28,114 nucleotides of DNA from assembly GCA_002339125.1 (NCBI GenBank), contig DDJQ01000120.1, positions 1 to 28,114 of the forward strand, given 5' to 3'. Below, piece after piece: positions 15,929 through 24,237 of this stretch (position 1 is the stretch's first letter; each line of letters opens with the position of its first letter). Made by a program: the position numbers and the translations under genes. Under the pieces are notes generated by a model. That model saw only the letters and a program-made list of their open reading frames with translations. It searched no databases and was not told the DNA's origin. This stretch comes from Alteromonadaceae bacterium UBA2620. Its GTDB lineage: Bacteria > Pseudomonadota > Gammaproteobacteria > Enterobacterales > Alteromonadaceae.

Positions 15929-16965
15929 GGATATTGCAATCCTTGCAACGTGCTGAACACCTGCTCGGAGGTTATTGCCTGCATACAGTCAAAGCGGCCG
16001 TCACAGACAGGGCGACGCTTACAGGGGGCACAACTTAAATCTGCATATAAAATACGGGCATGAGGGTTCTGGGTTTGGGTATACGGCCTGGTTGAACCAA
16101 AGATAGCTACTGTGGGCCGTTGATAAACCATGCCCATGTGCGTCAGGCCGGTATCAACGCCGATGAGCGCCGCGCATTGCTCAATCACGGCAGCACTCTG
16201 GGTCAGGCTCAACGAACCAGCCAGGCTCAGGCAGTGTGAATTGGCGCTGGCAAGATGCTCTGCGTTGTTTTTGTCGGCCGGCCCGCCAAGGATTATCACC
16301 TGATATCCATCCTTCCCCAGCATAGCAATGAGCTGATGCCAGTAGGGGAGTAGCCAATGCTTTTGAGGTCGGGTTGTAAAAGGGGCGATTACGATAAAGT
16401 TGCCGTGAAAACCCTCTTCTTTAAGCCGGTCATGCACAGTTATCCGATCCTGTTCGTTCACCTGGAGGGTAAGTTGATAGGGTGCGTTACTAAACTTACC
16501 GGCCAGAAACTTGTACTCGCTGCTAATGTCATCTGACAGGGGCTTATCGAAAGACTGAGTTAAAAACCACTGGCTGTGTTCCTTACTGTTGAACCCCACC
16601 CGTTTACGCGCACCAGTAAACCAGGCTAACAGCGCACTTTTAAGTAATCCCTGAGCGTCAACAACCAAATCGAACTGTAAAGCTCTTAAGGTGCGACGAA
16701 ACCGTAGTAGTGCATTGAACAGGGCAAGATATCGCCGTGATTTCGCCAGTGCCTGCCATTCCTGTTTGGGCCAGGTAATAACGTTATCTACATCCGGGTG
16801 GCCCGCTACCAGGGCGGCATAGGGACTTTCAATCAGCCAGGATATAGTCACATCGTTGTCAAAATGCTGTTTTAAGCTGGACGGCAGACCTGAGGCCATT
16901 ACAATATCGCCCATCGCACTTAACCTGATGATGAGTACTGCGGGTTTGGTGGCACTTGATGACAT
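15919..16965 (-). CDS. GT9-family heptosyltransferase-like glycosyltransferase
   Basis: The 348-aa protein begins with the family 9 start (LIIRLSAMGDIVMASGLPSSL), has VVDAQGLLKSAL in the first domain and the diagnostic GVDTGLTHMGMVYQRPTVAIFGSTRP in the second, where Asp, Thr-Gly and His contact ADP-heptose in WaaC and WaaF. The C-terminal cysteine cluster CAPCKRRPVCDGRFDC is common in this family. It probably adds heptose or a related sugar to Kdo on lipid A at the inner face of the inner membrane. It is divergent from waaA with 91 bp between starts and overlaps the GT4 gene. I do not assign waaC because the exact acceptor cannot be read. Confidence 0.9.
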   Translation of the reverse strand: MSSSATKPAVLIIRLSAMGDIVMASGLPSSLKQHFDNDVTISWLIESPYAALVAGHPDVDNVITWPKQEWQALAKSRRYLALFNALLRFRRTLRALQFDLVVDAQGLLKSALLAWFTGARKRVGFNSKEHSQWFLTQSFDKPLSDDISSEYKFLAGKFSNAPYQLTLQVNEQDRITVHDRLKEEGFHGNFIVIAPFTTRPQKHWLLPYWHQLIAMLGKDGYQVIILGGPADKNNAEHLASANSHCLSLAGSLSLTQSAAVIEQCAALIGVDTGLTHMGMVYQRPTVAIFGSTRPYTQTQNPHARILYADLSCAPCKRRPVCDGRFDCMQAITSEQVFSTLQGLQYPCV

Positions 16966-17056
16966 GCAATAAAAGTAAACGTGAAAACCTGTGTGTCAGT
17001 GAAACAAAACTTCACGACATTTTGATGACGGCCAGCATAACGGTGTACAAGGCAAC

Positions 17057-18364
17057 ATGAGCAAGCAACGCGCAACATATTCTCCTAAGTGGTATCAGGA
17101 CGCCTTTCGTTGGTTTTATTCCTTAATACTGGCACTGCTCATTCCGTTTGCTTTTTTCACTCTCGTTAAACGCGGTATGACCCGGCAGAAAGACTATAGC
17201 CGCCGCCGTTTTGAGCGGTTTGGCTACGTAGCTCACGCACCAAAGGCGAATGGCTATCTGTTTCATTGTGTGTCAGTGGGTGAGGTGGTCGCGGCGTCGG
17301 TACTGATTAAACGCATTATGCAGGAGCAACCAGAGCGACAGATAACTGTTACCACTACTACGCCTACCGGTTCGGCCCGGGTCCGCGCAATTTTTGGTGA
17401 TAAGGTGCATCACTTTTACCTGCCCTATGACTTACACATGGCTATGGCGGGGATGTTGAGACGGATTAAACCCAGCGTGGTATTCATCACTGAGGTAGAA
17501 CTCTGGCCTAACCTGATCCATGCCTGCTGGAAACGTGACATTCCGGTAATGGTGGTCAATGCCAGAATGACCGACCGGTCAGCAAGACGTTATGCGAAGT
17601 TCCCCATCCTGTTCGAGCCAATGCTTCACAAGCTGGCGCATGTATGCGCACAGGGCGACAGGGATTATGCGAACTATCGGTTTTTAGGCATGCCGGAAAG
17701 TAAGCTCACGCTAACCAATAATATTAAATTCGACCAGGCCTCTGCCCTGGATGCCTCGGTAAGCGGCTTTTTAGGACTGGAGCACAGTAGCCGGAAAGTT
17801 CTTGTGGGAGGAAGTACCCATGATCCTGAGGAAACGGTATTGCTGCAAACCTACCAGGCAGTCAAAAAACACTGTCCGCAACTCCTGCTGGTGCTGGTCC
17901 CCCGCCATCCTGAGCGGTTTGAAACGGTAGCCCGATTGATCCACAAATCCGGCTTAGCCATGACCCAAAGTGCGTCAGCCAACAGTGTATCCGATGATTG
18001 CGACGTGTTACTGGTAAATGAAATGGGTAAGCTTAATGCAGTGTACGCCGTGGCCGATTTTGCCTTTGTCGGCGGTAGCATTGCAGACCGGGGCGGTCAT
18101 AATGCGCTTGAGCCAGCAGCCAGAAAACTGCCGGTTATGATGGGGCCAAATACCTACAACAACCCGGTGATCTGCGCCAAATTAGCAGAGTCCGGTGCAC
18201 TGTTTATTGTTGAAGATGCCGCTGCCATGACCGAACTTACCCTTTCCTGGTGCAAAAATGCAGATGCCGCAGCGCTGGCAGGCCTTGCCGGTTACACCGT
18301 GCTGGAGCAAAATAGTGGTGCGCTGGATAAAACAATGAAAGTTGTTGAGTTATATAACAACTGA
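17057..18364 (+). CDS. waaA: 3-deoxy-D-manno-octulosonic acid (Kdo) transferase
   Basis: The 435-aa protein matches WaaA (KdtA) in length and motifs. It has an N-terminal membrane anchor (about 19-37), SVGEV with the catalytic base Glu76, TTTTPTGS, EVELWPNLI, and near the end FVGGSIADRGGHNALEPAA, the CMP-Kdo site. It transfers Kdo from CMP-Kdo to lipid IVA, the first core step of LPS synthesis, at the cytoplasmic face of the inner membrane. AAGG lies just before the ATG. It is divergent from the two glycosyltransferase genes and ends at the structured non-coding region described next. Confidence 0.96.
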   Translation: MSKQRATYSPKWYQDAFRWFYSLILALLIPFAFFTLVKRGMTRQKDYSRRRFERFGYVAHAPKANGYLFHCVSVGEVVAASVLIKRIMQEQPERQITVTTTTPTGSARVRAIFGDKVHHFYLPYDLHMAMAGMLRRIKPSVVFITEVELWPNLIHACWKRDIPVMVVNARMTDRSARRYAKFPILFEPMLHKLAHVCAQGDRDYANYRFLGMPESKLTLTNNIKFDQASALDASVSGFLGLEHSSRKVLVGGSTHDPEETVLLQTYQAVKKHCPQLLLVLVPRHPERFETVARLIHKSGLAMTQSASANSVSDDCDVLLVNEMGKLNAVYAVADFAFVGGSIADRGGHNALEPAARKLPVMMGPNTYNNPVICAKLAESGALFIVEDAAAMTELTLSWCKNADAAALAGLAGYTVLEQNSGALDKTMKVVELYNN

Positions 18365-18727
18365 TAGGCTAAGTTCTGTAGTGATTTCTCCTCAGGGCTT
18401 TGATTATGCAAGGAAAGCGTGTCTTCCCCAGCCTGTCACCGGTGACCAGGTTTAACACGCAATATATGCCGCATCGGGCAGTTAATTCAGTCGGCCATCC
18501 TGGCATCCGAACCATGCCAGGTCCCTCCTCGGATAATGGCTAACTGAATAAAGGAATATGGGGCAAGGCGACGGCCTGCCCCATTATTCTGAAACATCTT
18601 GTCACTACATTTTCTCTTAACGCCATAAACCGCTTATGGTATGCCTGGTTGTAAAACGCCTTTACTTACCGGCATGAATTGCAGACCATGCCTGATAACC
18701 ATCACAAATAAAAAGGAAAATCAGATC
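18365..18727. other. Intergenic region between waaA and the DUF2891 gene
   Basis: The 363 bp contain the structured element at 18417-18584. The remainder has no convincing protein gene. TTGTCA at 18599-18604 could be a -35 box for the downstream gene, but no well-spaced -10 box is visible. The last bases carry the AAGGA ribosome site of the DUF2891 gene. Confidence 0.5.
18417..18584. ncRNA. Candidate structured RNA: three successive stem-loops
   Basis: Three compact inverted-repeat structures fill 168 bp that no protein explains. (1) GCGTGT/ACACGC (18417-18422, 18455-18460) encloses the 12-bp palindrome GTCACCGGTGAC (18435-18446). (2) ATTCAG/CTGAAT (18485-18490, 18544-18549), a 3x3 internal loop, GCCAT/ATGGC, then CCTGGCAT/ATGCCAGG (18499-18506, 18514-18521) with loop CCGAACC and a 14-nt bulge on the 3' side. 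(3) ATGGGGCA/TGCCCCAT (18558-18565, 18577-18584) enclosing GGC/GCC. They lie between waaA and the DUF2891 gene, so they could be a leader/riboswitch, a small RNA, or 3'-end structures of waaA. No U-run follows, the strand is undecided, and I match no known RNA family. Confidence 0.5.
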
Positions 18728-19813
18728 ATGGTTATTTTCAGGCTGCTAACGATTCTGCTCGCCATTGCGCTGAGTATCTGGTCTTCGTATAGTCAGGCAA
18801 GCACTCCGGCACTTACTCTTGAAGAAGCTAATCGTCTGGCTTCTCTACCACTCAAATGTACCCAGGTGGAGTATCCCAATAAACTCAATCAGGTGCTGGA
18901 TGGTGACGAATATCTGAAATCACCCAAAGCACTGCACCCGGCCTTTTATGGTTGTTTTGACTGGCACTCTAGCGTGCATGGTCATTGGATGATGGTCAAT
19001 CTGCTGCGTAATTTTCCGGATCTTGCTGAAAGAGAAGCCATTAAAGCAATCCTGAAAACCAATCTGACGGCAGAGAACATTGCAGTAGAAGTGGCTTTTT
19101 TTGCGACGCCCGGTAATAAAAACTACGAACGCACTTACGGCTGGGCGTGGTTACTAACGCTGGCAGCCGAACTGCACAACTGGCATGATCCGCTGGCCAG
19201 AAAGCTGGAGCAAAACCTTAAGCCATTAACTGAGCTGATGGTTAGTAAGTATGAAACCTTTTTACCGAAACTTATCTATCCTATTCGCACCGGTGAACAC
19301 CCCAACACCGCATTCGGGCTTTCAATGGCGTATGACTTTGCCGTGGCAACAGATAACGATGCGCTGGCACAACTCATCAGAGCGCGTGCCTTGCACTGGT
19401 ACCTTAGTGATAAGCAGTGTCCCCTTGCCTGGGAGCCTAACGGATTCGATTTTCTGTCGCCCTGTTTTGAAGAGTTAAACCTAATGCGCAAGGTACTACC
19501 CGGGGAGCAGTTCAAAAGCTGGGCTGGTGATTTTATACCAGAACTGATTAATCAGACATTTACTCTGGAGCCTGCCCGTGTGAGCGATCGCACTGATGGA
19601 AAACTGGTTCATCTGGACGGGCTCAATTTCAGCCGGGCCTGGTCGTTGTATGGGGTTGCCAAAGCGTTTCCTGCGGAATACGGTCATCTGCAAGCTATTG
19701 GCGATGCGCACGTTAATGCGGCATTACCGACTATTGTAGATAACCACTATGAAGGAACGCACTGGCTAGGTAGCTTTGCCATGTATGCACTGCTTAGTCG
19801 CCAGGGGCTCTGA
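18728..19813 (+). CDS. Secreted DUF2891 family protein
   Basis: I choose the ATG at 18728 (361 aa) because it opens a typical signal peptide (VIFRLLTILLAIALSIWSSYSQAS) with AAGGA ten bases upstream; an in-frame ATG at 18641 would add 29 residues before the signal peptide. The mature part is alpha-helical in appearance with many aromatic/His segments, for example HPAFYGCFDWHSSVHGHWMM and WEPNGFDFLSPCFEE, which are the recognisable blocks of DUF2891. The pattern resembles an alpha/alpha-toroid, as in some glycan-processing enzymes, but no function is established. It follows the structured non-coding region. Confidence 0.82.
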   Translation: MVIFRLLTILLAIALSIWSSYSQASTPALTLEEANRLASLPLKCTQVEYPNKLNQVLDGDEYLKSPKALHPAFYGCFDWHSSVHGHWMMVNLLRNFPDLAEREAIKAILKTNLTAENIAVEVAFFATPGNKNYERTYGWAWLLTLAAELHNWHDPLARKLEQNLKPLTELMVSKYETFLPKLIYPIRTGEHPNTAFGLSMAYDFAVATDNDALAQLIRARALHWYLSDKQCPLAWEPNGFDFLSPCFEELNLMRKVLPGEQFKSWAGDFIPELINQTFTLEPARVSDRTDGKLVHLDGLNFSRAWSLYGVAKAFPAEYGHLQAIGDAHVNAALPTIVDNHYEGTHWLGSFAMYALLSRQGL

Positions 19814-19901
19814 CGGCATGCACCGGCTGGGAGCGAGCCCCAGTCACAGGGTTGATGCCAGCGCTATTCCTCAAGCTCAAAGAAAAATGACAGAGTAGCC
19901 C

Positions 19902-20015
19902 TTCGATGGAAGTGCAAAGAAACACCACTAATGATGATTTTTGTCAAAAAATCGGCGAACGGGCAGCCCCCCGAGATTGTATACCGGCCCTATTATTTCT
20001 TTGCTAACCATCGAA
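19902..20015. repeat. 114-bp element bounded by long imperfect inverted repeats
   Basis: TTCGATGG (19902-19909) and GCAAAGAAA (19914-19922) on the left pair with TTTCTTTGC (19996-20004) and CCATCGAA (20008-20015) on the right. This gives 17 pairs interrupted by a 4x3 internal loop. Two outer C-G pairs may extend it. Inside is a smaller hairpin, GATTTTT/AAAAATC (19936-19942, 19947-19953), and a GC-rich core. This is the shape of a miniature inverted-repeat element or a long hairpin RNA. No target-site duplication is obvious and only one copy lies in the window. Confidence 0.5.
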
Positions 20016-20273
20016 AAGGAGCTTCTTGCCTACCAGATTAACCAATTTGGTGCGATGAAGCATATTGTGCTTTATTGTGGTGCTTTGTAAGGCATACTTT
20101 TGGTGAAATTGGCTGGATATATTTATAAAGTTCCAATATTTCAGTTATTTATAAATTATACTAAAGTTGGCCTGTTGATTGCTATAACCAAGCGACGCTG
20201 TAATTAGGCAAAACAAAAATTCAAAAGGTTGCACCTAACGCACCATCTAATTGCTCGTTGTTTCCAGGGAGAG

Positions 20274-20297
20274 GCACCCTGTCCACAGACAGGGTGC
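20274..20297 (-). terminator. Hairpin downstream of the antiporter gene
   Basis: GCACCCTGTC and GACAGGGTGC form a perfect ten-pair stem with loop CACA (TGTG on the minus strand), seven bases past the antiporter stop. The sequence after the stem is pyrimidine-rich (CTCTCCCT) rather than a pure U-run, so termination would be weaker than usual or the hairpin protects the 3' end. Confidence 0.6.
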
Positions 20298-20304
20298 TAT
20301 TCTG

Positions 20305-22128
20305 TTAGTCTTTTGCCGGCTTCACGACTTTTTCTGAATCCAGCACCTCAGCTTCCACCAAACTGACCAGCTTACTGCCAGCGCGCGGAATGGTTTCATC
20401 TGAACTAAGCAAAACATGCATGCGGTTATTTTCGTTGATGTACATCAGTGGGGTAGCAGCATCACCGTACTTTTCCATATAGTCCTTAAAAGTGAACTCA
20501 GGTGTAAGCGCCGTGGTTTTTATTTGCGCACCACGACTAACCGCACTGGCCAGGTACCCGTAGGTAATGCCTTCAGCAAATAACGACAGTTTTTTAGCAT
20601 AATCCCTGGAAACCTGATGGCTAGGCCGGGTTGCGAGTTCATTGTTGGTCAGGCCCCAGACCTTATCCTTACCCAACGTGTACTCAAAATGATAACCAAT
20701 CATAGGATTTAGCTGTTTATAGGGCGATAACAGCAGTACCGTACCTATGGTGTTTAAATCCAGATGGATGGCGGCATGCTCAGACGTAGGATTACCAAAA
20801 TACACTGGGATATCCTGCATTCTGGCCGCGCGGATAGCATCCCAGTTGGTATCGGCTACCCGTACCGGCACCTTATGTTTAATCAGCTCTTTGGCCAGCA
20901 TGCGACTGAATTCGCTGGCACCAAACAGCAGAAAGCCATTGGGTACCGGAGCGCGCACCTTAAGCAGTGCCGCTACGGGCTTAGCCGTAAGGCCCTGTAA
21001 CACCACGGTGGCAATGATCACCAGGAAAACCAGTGGCACGATGATTTCTACCTGGGCATAGCCGAGTTGTTCCAGTTTAAGTGAAAACAAAGCTGACACA
21101 GCCGCGGCAACGATACCTCGTGGAGCCAGCCAGCTCAGCAAAGCCAGTTCGCGCAGGTTAAGTCCGGTACCGATGGATGAGACAAACACTGCCAGCGGAC
21201 GGGCAATGAAAATGATCGAGAATAAAACGACCGCTGCTGCCCACCCTACATCAGCCACGGCGCCTAAATCGAGACGGGTAGCGAGTAATATAAACAGCCC
21301 GGAAATAAGCAATACACTGAGTGTTTCCTTGAACTCAAGGATGTCCTCAACGTCCACATCCCGCATGTTCGCCATCATGACGCCTATCACGGTAACAGTT
21401 AGTAGCCCGGACTCGTGAGCAAAATAATTGGAACCGGCAAAGGCTGCCAGGATGATGGTTAGGACCGCTGTATTGCGTAAGTAGTGGGGAACCAGATTGT
21501 GGCGCAGAGTGATCCCCAGGAAGTAGCCCACTGCCATACCCAGGCCGAGCCCGATACCGATCGTTTTACCAAAAGCGACCAGGGTGTGAGACACGGCGCT
21601 CTGCGACGAAATGATATATTCGTAAACTAACACCGCCAGTAATGCTCCGATGGGATCAATAATAATCCCTTCCCAGCGCAGTATATTGCCAAGGTTTGTC
21701 TGGGGGCGTACGGTTCGAAGCATAGGCACAATAACGGTGGGCCCGGTTACGGTGACGATGGCTCCGAATAAAAACGATAGCTGCCAGCTAATGTCCAGCG
21801 CATAGTGGGCCACAGTGGCGGCGATGATCCAGGTGACCAGAACCCCGATGCTACAGAGGTTTCTGACCATGTTACCGTGCCCGGCAATGTCACTGTATTT
21901 AAGGGTCAACGCCCCTTCAAACAGAATAATGGCGACCGATAGCGATACTACCGGAAAGAGTAAATCACCAAACAGGGCGTCTGCATCTAATACATTAAAA
22001 ACCGGACCAACCAGAATACCCACGACTAACAGAGGCAAAATGGCCGGTAAACGGATCTTGTAAGCTAAATACTGACAACTGATTGAAAGCAGGCCGACGG
22101 CGACCAGAGCAATAGTTGGATCTGACAC
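20305..22128 (-). CDS. CPA1 (NhaP-type) cation:proton antiporter with TrkA-N-like domain
   Basis: The 607-aa protein has about 12-13 membrane helices (1-390) in the CPA1 pattern, with TVTGPTV (126-132) and the ion-binding region EGIIIDPIGA (Glu153, Asp158). It is followed by a cytoplasmic Rossmann-like region from about residue 395 (GFLLFGASEFSRMLAKEL) resembling TrkA-N/RCK nucleotide-sensing domains. It should exchange Na+ or K+ for protons across the inner membrane, with nucleotide control, as expected in a marine bacterium. The start is GTG (22128-22126) with AAGGA eight bases upstream. A final region after the TrkA-N-like part (about 530-607) may be a TrkA-C-type domain. The ion specificity cannot be read. 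Confidence 0.92.
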   Translation of the reverse strand: MSDPTIALVAVGLLSISCQYLAYKIRLPAILPLLVVGILVGPVFNVLDADALFGDLLFPVVSLSVAIILFEGALTLKYSDIAGHGNMVRNLCSIGVLVTWIIAATVAHYALDISWQLSFLFGAIVTVTGPTVIVPMLRTVRPQTNLGNILRWEGIIIDPIGALLAVLVYEYIISSQSAVSHTLVAFGKTIGIGLGLGMAVGYFLGITLRHNLVPHYLRNTAVLTIILAAFAGSNYFAHESGLLTVTVIGVMMANMRDVDVEDILEFKETLSVLLISGLFILLATRLDLGAVADVGWAAAVVLFSIIFIARPLAVFVSSIGTGLNLRELALLSWLAPRGIVAAAVSALFSLKLEQLGYAQVEIIVPLVFLVIIATVVLQGLTAKPVAALLKVRAPVPNGFLLFGASEFSRMLAKELIKHKVPVRVADTNWDAIRAARMQDIPVYFGNPTSEHAAIHLDLNTIGTVLLLSPYKQLNPMIGYHFEYTLGKDKVWGLTNNELATRPSHQVSRDYAKKLSLFAEGITYGYLASAVSRGAQIKTTALTPEFTFKDYMEKYGDAATPLMYINENNRMHVLLSSDETIPRAGSKLVSLVEAEVLDSEKVVKPAKD

Positions 22129-22232
22129 TCAAAGAGTCCTTATTATTGTTTGGCTGTTACCTTAAACAACAGCAATTAGATTCCTACCAGATGTTATACA
22201 CCAGAATTGTATCATGTGTTCACTTTCCGCTC

Positions 22233-22262
22233 TGGAAACGGTTTCAGTGAAACAGGTATAAT
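22233..22262 (+). promoter_or_regulatory. LacI-family-like operator followed by TATAAT box
   Basis: TGGAAACGGTTTCA (22233-22246) is a near-perfect palindrome with a central CG, the form used by LacI/CcpA-type regulators. TATAAT follows at 22257-22262. The operator occupies the -35 zone and no consensus -35 box is visible. It faces the vWA gene 135 bp downstream but could also affect the divergent antiporter gene. The regulator is unknown. Confidence 0.45.
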
Positions 22263-22396
22263 TATGTCGAAGTTTTTTACAAACATGATGACAATGTTGA
22301 CTTCGACTTTTATAAATCAATGATCTTGAGCCACTTTTTTTAATGGAATGATTATTGCATTTTTTCTTTTATAACAACGCATTACCGTAGTAAAAA

Positions 22397-23194
22397 ATGA
22401 AAAGACAGAACAGAAAAACGTGGTCAGCCCTGATAGCCGCCGTTATGCTCAGGTTTGGTTTATTCACTGTTACGGCCCCTGCTAATGCGGCCCTTATTAA
22501 AACCGATATTGTTATGCTGGTGGATGAAAGTGGTTCAATGAGCACTATCCACAATAACCTTCGTGACAGCATAGGTACCTTTGCCAGTATTTTGCAAAAC
22601 GGTGGGCTTGACGCTCAGTTTGCACTAATAGGATACGGCTTTGCAGGTGACAGCATCCGTCTCCTGTCTGATTTCGTTGATGCGGCAGGTTTTGCCAGTG
22701 CAATGGCGGGGATCACGCCTGTAGGCGCCGATGAACCTGCTTATGATGCCACGGCTTACGCGCTGGAAGCGCTGCCTTCAGAACAGCCAGGGCTCAGTTA
22801 CCGCGACGATGCGGTGAAAAACCTGATTTTGTTTGCCGACGAAGCCAGCAACAGCGACAACTATTTCGATGCCGACTCACTGGATGGCGTGCTAAAAGAC
22901 AACTCTGCGTTGTTTAATGTGGTATTGGGCGGTGAGTTCGGCGAGCTGATTGACTTAGCTCTGAATAATGGCGGTAACAGCTTCGATTTAAACGAGCTTA
23001 ATACCCCCGTGCAGAGTGAAATCGATGATTTTGTTACTAATTTCGCCGAAGTAAAATTACAGGAAACCGTAGACTTTTGTGCGGAAAACCCGGATCATCC
23101 CGCTTGTACAGACAGTGAACCGGTTCCGGCGCCAGCCGGCATAGCATTGCTTTCTCTGGGTCTGTTGCTCCTGACTCGTAAAAAGCTCGGCTAA
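22397..23194 (+). CDS. von Willebrand factor A protein with PEP-CTERM-like sorting tail
   Basis: The 265-aa protein has a signal peptide (1-31), a vWA domain (about 35-205) with the metal site DESGSMS (Asp43, Ser45, Ser47), and a C-terminal tail with EPVPAPAG (about 241-248), a hydrophobic helix and RKKLG. That tripartite tail is the PEP-CTERM type (here PAP) recognised by exosortase, which would process and release or anchor the protein at the cell surface. vWA domains bind proteins through a metal ion, often in adhesion. Two Cys pairs-like residues (CAENPDHPAC) lie just before the tail. No Shine-Dalgarno is obvious. No exosortase gene is in the window, so it must be elsewhere. Confidence 0.85.
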   Translation: MKRQNRKTWSALIAAVMLRFGLFTVTAPANAALIKTDIVMLVDESGSMSTIHNNLRDSIGTFASILQNGGLDAQFALIGYGFAGDSIRLLSDFVDAAGFASAMAGITPVGADEPAYDATAYALEALPSEQPGLSYRDDAVKNLILFADEASNSDNYFDADSLDGVLKDNSALFNVVLGGEFGELIDLALNNGGNSFDLNELNTPVQSEIDDFVTNFAEVKLQETVDFCAENPDHPACTDSEPVPAPAGIALLSLGLLLLTRKKLG

Positions 23195-23217
23195 GCCTCA
23201 TAGGGCAATCTGATGTT

Positions 23218-23246
23218 CCCGGCAAGCAAAATCGCTGTTTGCCGGG
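23218..23246 (+). terminator. Hairpin downstream of the vWA gene
   Basis: CCCGGCAA (23218-23225) pairs with TTGCCGGG (23239-23246), eight pairs around a 13-base loop. No U-run follows, so it is a possible weak or factor-dependent terminator or 3' stabiliser for the vWA transcript. Confidence 0.45.
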
Positions 23247-23310
23247 CGAATACAAATCGCCAGTCTTATTAACGGCAACAAATGGAACGTTTCACCGCGT
23301 TAATTGAGTT

Positions 23311-24177
23311 ATGAAAAATTCTTCTTTTATGGCAGGTGCTGGTAAGGCACTTGCAATGAGCCTGTTATTGCTCCCTGCCGCTTGCAGCAGTACGGATTCT
23401 GGCAACGACAGCGGTATCGAAGTGCTCGAAGACATTGTTTTAGACGAACAGTTAGTGGAAACCTCGGGCTTATATTGTGATGCCAACCATATTTACACTA
23501 TCAATGATTCGGGCAACAGCCCCGACTTATTTACTCTGGATACTTCCGGCACGATTGTAAAAAGTGAGAAATTGCCGCGCAAGAATACTGACTGGGAGTC
23601 GGTAACGGCAGACAGCGAGTTTTACTACATTGGTGATTTTGGTAACAATGCCGGTAAACGCAGTAATCTGGCAGTGTTAAAGGTCAGCAGGGCCGATACG
23701 GGCGATACCACGCCTTTGCCGGTGAACTATGAAAACTACGATATCGCCAAAAACGAGTACTACGCGCACGATTATGATGCTGAGGCGATGGTCTCCCGGG
23801 GCGACCATCTGGTGCTGTTTTCCAAGAGCTGGCTAACTCGTGTGGTAAAAGTGTATTTGCTCGACAAAGGCCAGGTAACCCCGCTTTTATCGCCGGTAGC
23901 TGAGGTTTCAGGGATCCCCGGAGTGGTGACTGGCGCTGATTTTGACGCACAAAATAACCGCTATGTAATTGTTGGGTATACCAGTAATGCTCTGGGTATG
24001 TTCAAGCCGTTTATTGCCACCCTGTCAGCTGAGTTTGACCTAATCAGTACCTATAAGCTTGACGGCTACGGGCAGGTAGAAGGCCTCTGTGTTCGCGAAA
24101 ATAATACAATCTGGCTGACTCAGGAAAGCTCACCACTCAGTGTTGCAAAGCTTATTAAGGTGAAGTTGCCCGAGTAA
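23311..24177 (+). CDS. Beta-propeller-like secreted protein, SdiA-regulated-like, putative lipoprotein
   Basis: The 288-aa protein starts with a signal segment ending LLPAACSS. Cys25 fits a lipobox, though Pro at -3 is unusual, so lipoprotein status is likely but not certain. The rest is made of repeated short strand patterns typical of a beta-propeller (SGLYCDANHIYTINDSGN, DWESVTADSEFYYIGDFGNN, VEGLCVRENNTIWLTQE). These resemble SdiA-regulated/phytase-esterase-like propellers. NDSGN and GDFGNN are Asn/Asp-rich loops that could bind calcium. Substrate unknown. It follows the vWA gene after 116 bp and may or may not share its promoter. Confidence 0.75.
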   Translation: MKNSSFMAGAGKALAMSLLLLPAACSSTDSGNDSGIEVLEDIVLDEQLVETSGLYCDANHIYTINDSGNSPDLFTLDTSGTIVKSEKLPRKNTDWESVTADSEFYYIGDFGNNAGKRSNLAVLKVSRADTGDTTPLPVNYENYDIAKNEYYAHDYDAEAMVSRGDHLVLFSKSWLTRVVKVYLLDKGQVTPLLSPVAEVSGIPGVVTGADFDAQNNRYVIVGYTSNALGMFKPFIATLSAEFDLISTYKLDGYGQVEGLCVRENNTIWLTQESSPLSVAKLIKVKLPE

Positions 24178-24193
24178 CCGGGGCAGAAACAAA

Positions 24194-24217
24194 AAGGCCA
24201 GCCTTGCGGCTGGCCTT
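24194..24217. terminator. Bidirectional terminator between convergent genes
   Basis: AAGGCCAGCC (24194-24203) pairs perfectly with GGCTGGCCTT (24208-24217) around loop TTGC. On the plus strand T-rich sequence follows (TTATTCTATT). On the minus strand the preceding AAACAAAAA becomes a U-run, so it serves both the beta-propeller gene and the M3 peptidase gene. Confidence 0.9.
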
Positions 24218-24237
24218 TATTCTATTAACCGTTTCGG

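Larger units (their letters stand above)
19814..20304. other. Intergenic region with inverted-repeat element and terminator hairpin
   Basis: These 491 bp between the convergent DUF2891 and antiporter genes hold no convincing protein gene. CTGGG/CCCAG just after the DUF2891 stop could be a weak 3' hairpin. The notable contents are the 114-bp inverted-repeat structure at 19902-20015 and the antiporter terminator hairpin near 20274-20297. Between them is AT-rich sequence without recognised features. Confidence 0.5.

Noticed and set aside
18499..18521. tRNA T-arm-like hairpin (seven-base loop GGTTCGG on the minus strand)
   Set aside because: The stem is eight pairs and there are no D-arm, anticodon arm or CCA-end structures around it.
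18450..18549. Integron attC-like site (GTTTAAC resembles an R'' box)
   Set aside because: No matching GTTRRRY box at the right distance, and no integrase or cassette in the window.
18522..18560. TPP-riboswitch resemblance (CGGATAATGGC...AAAGGAA)
   Set aside because: The core CTGAGA and the preceding ACCTGATC are missing and the pairing pattern around it is different, so the match is superficial.
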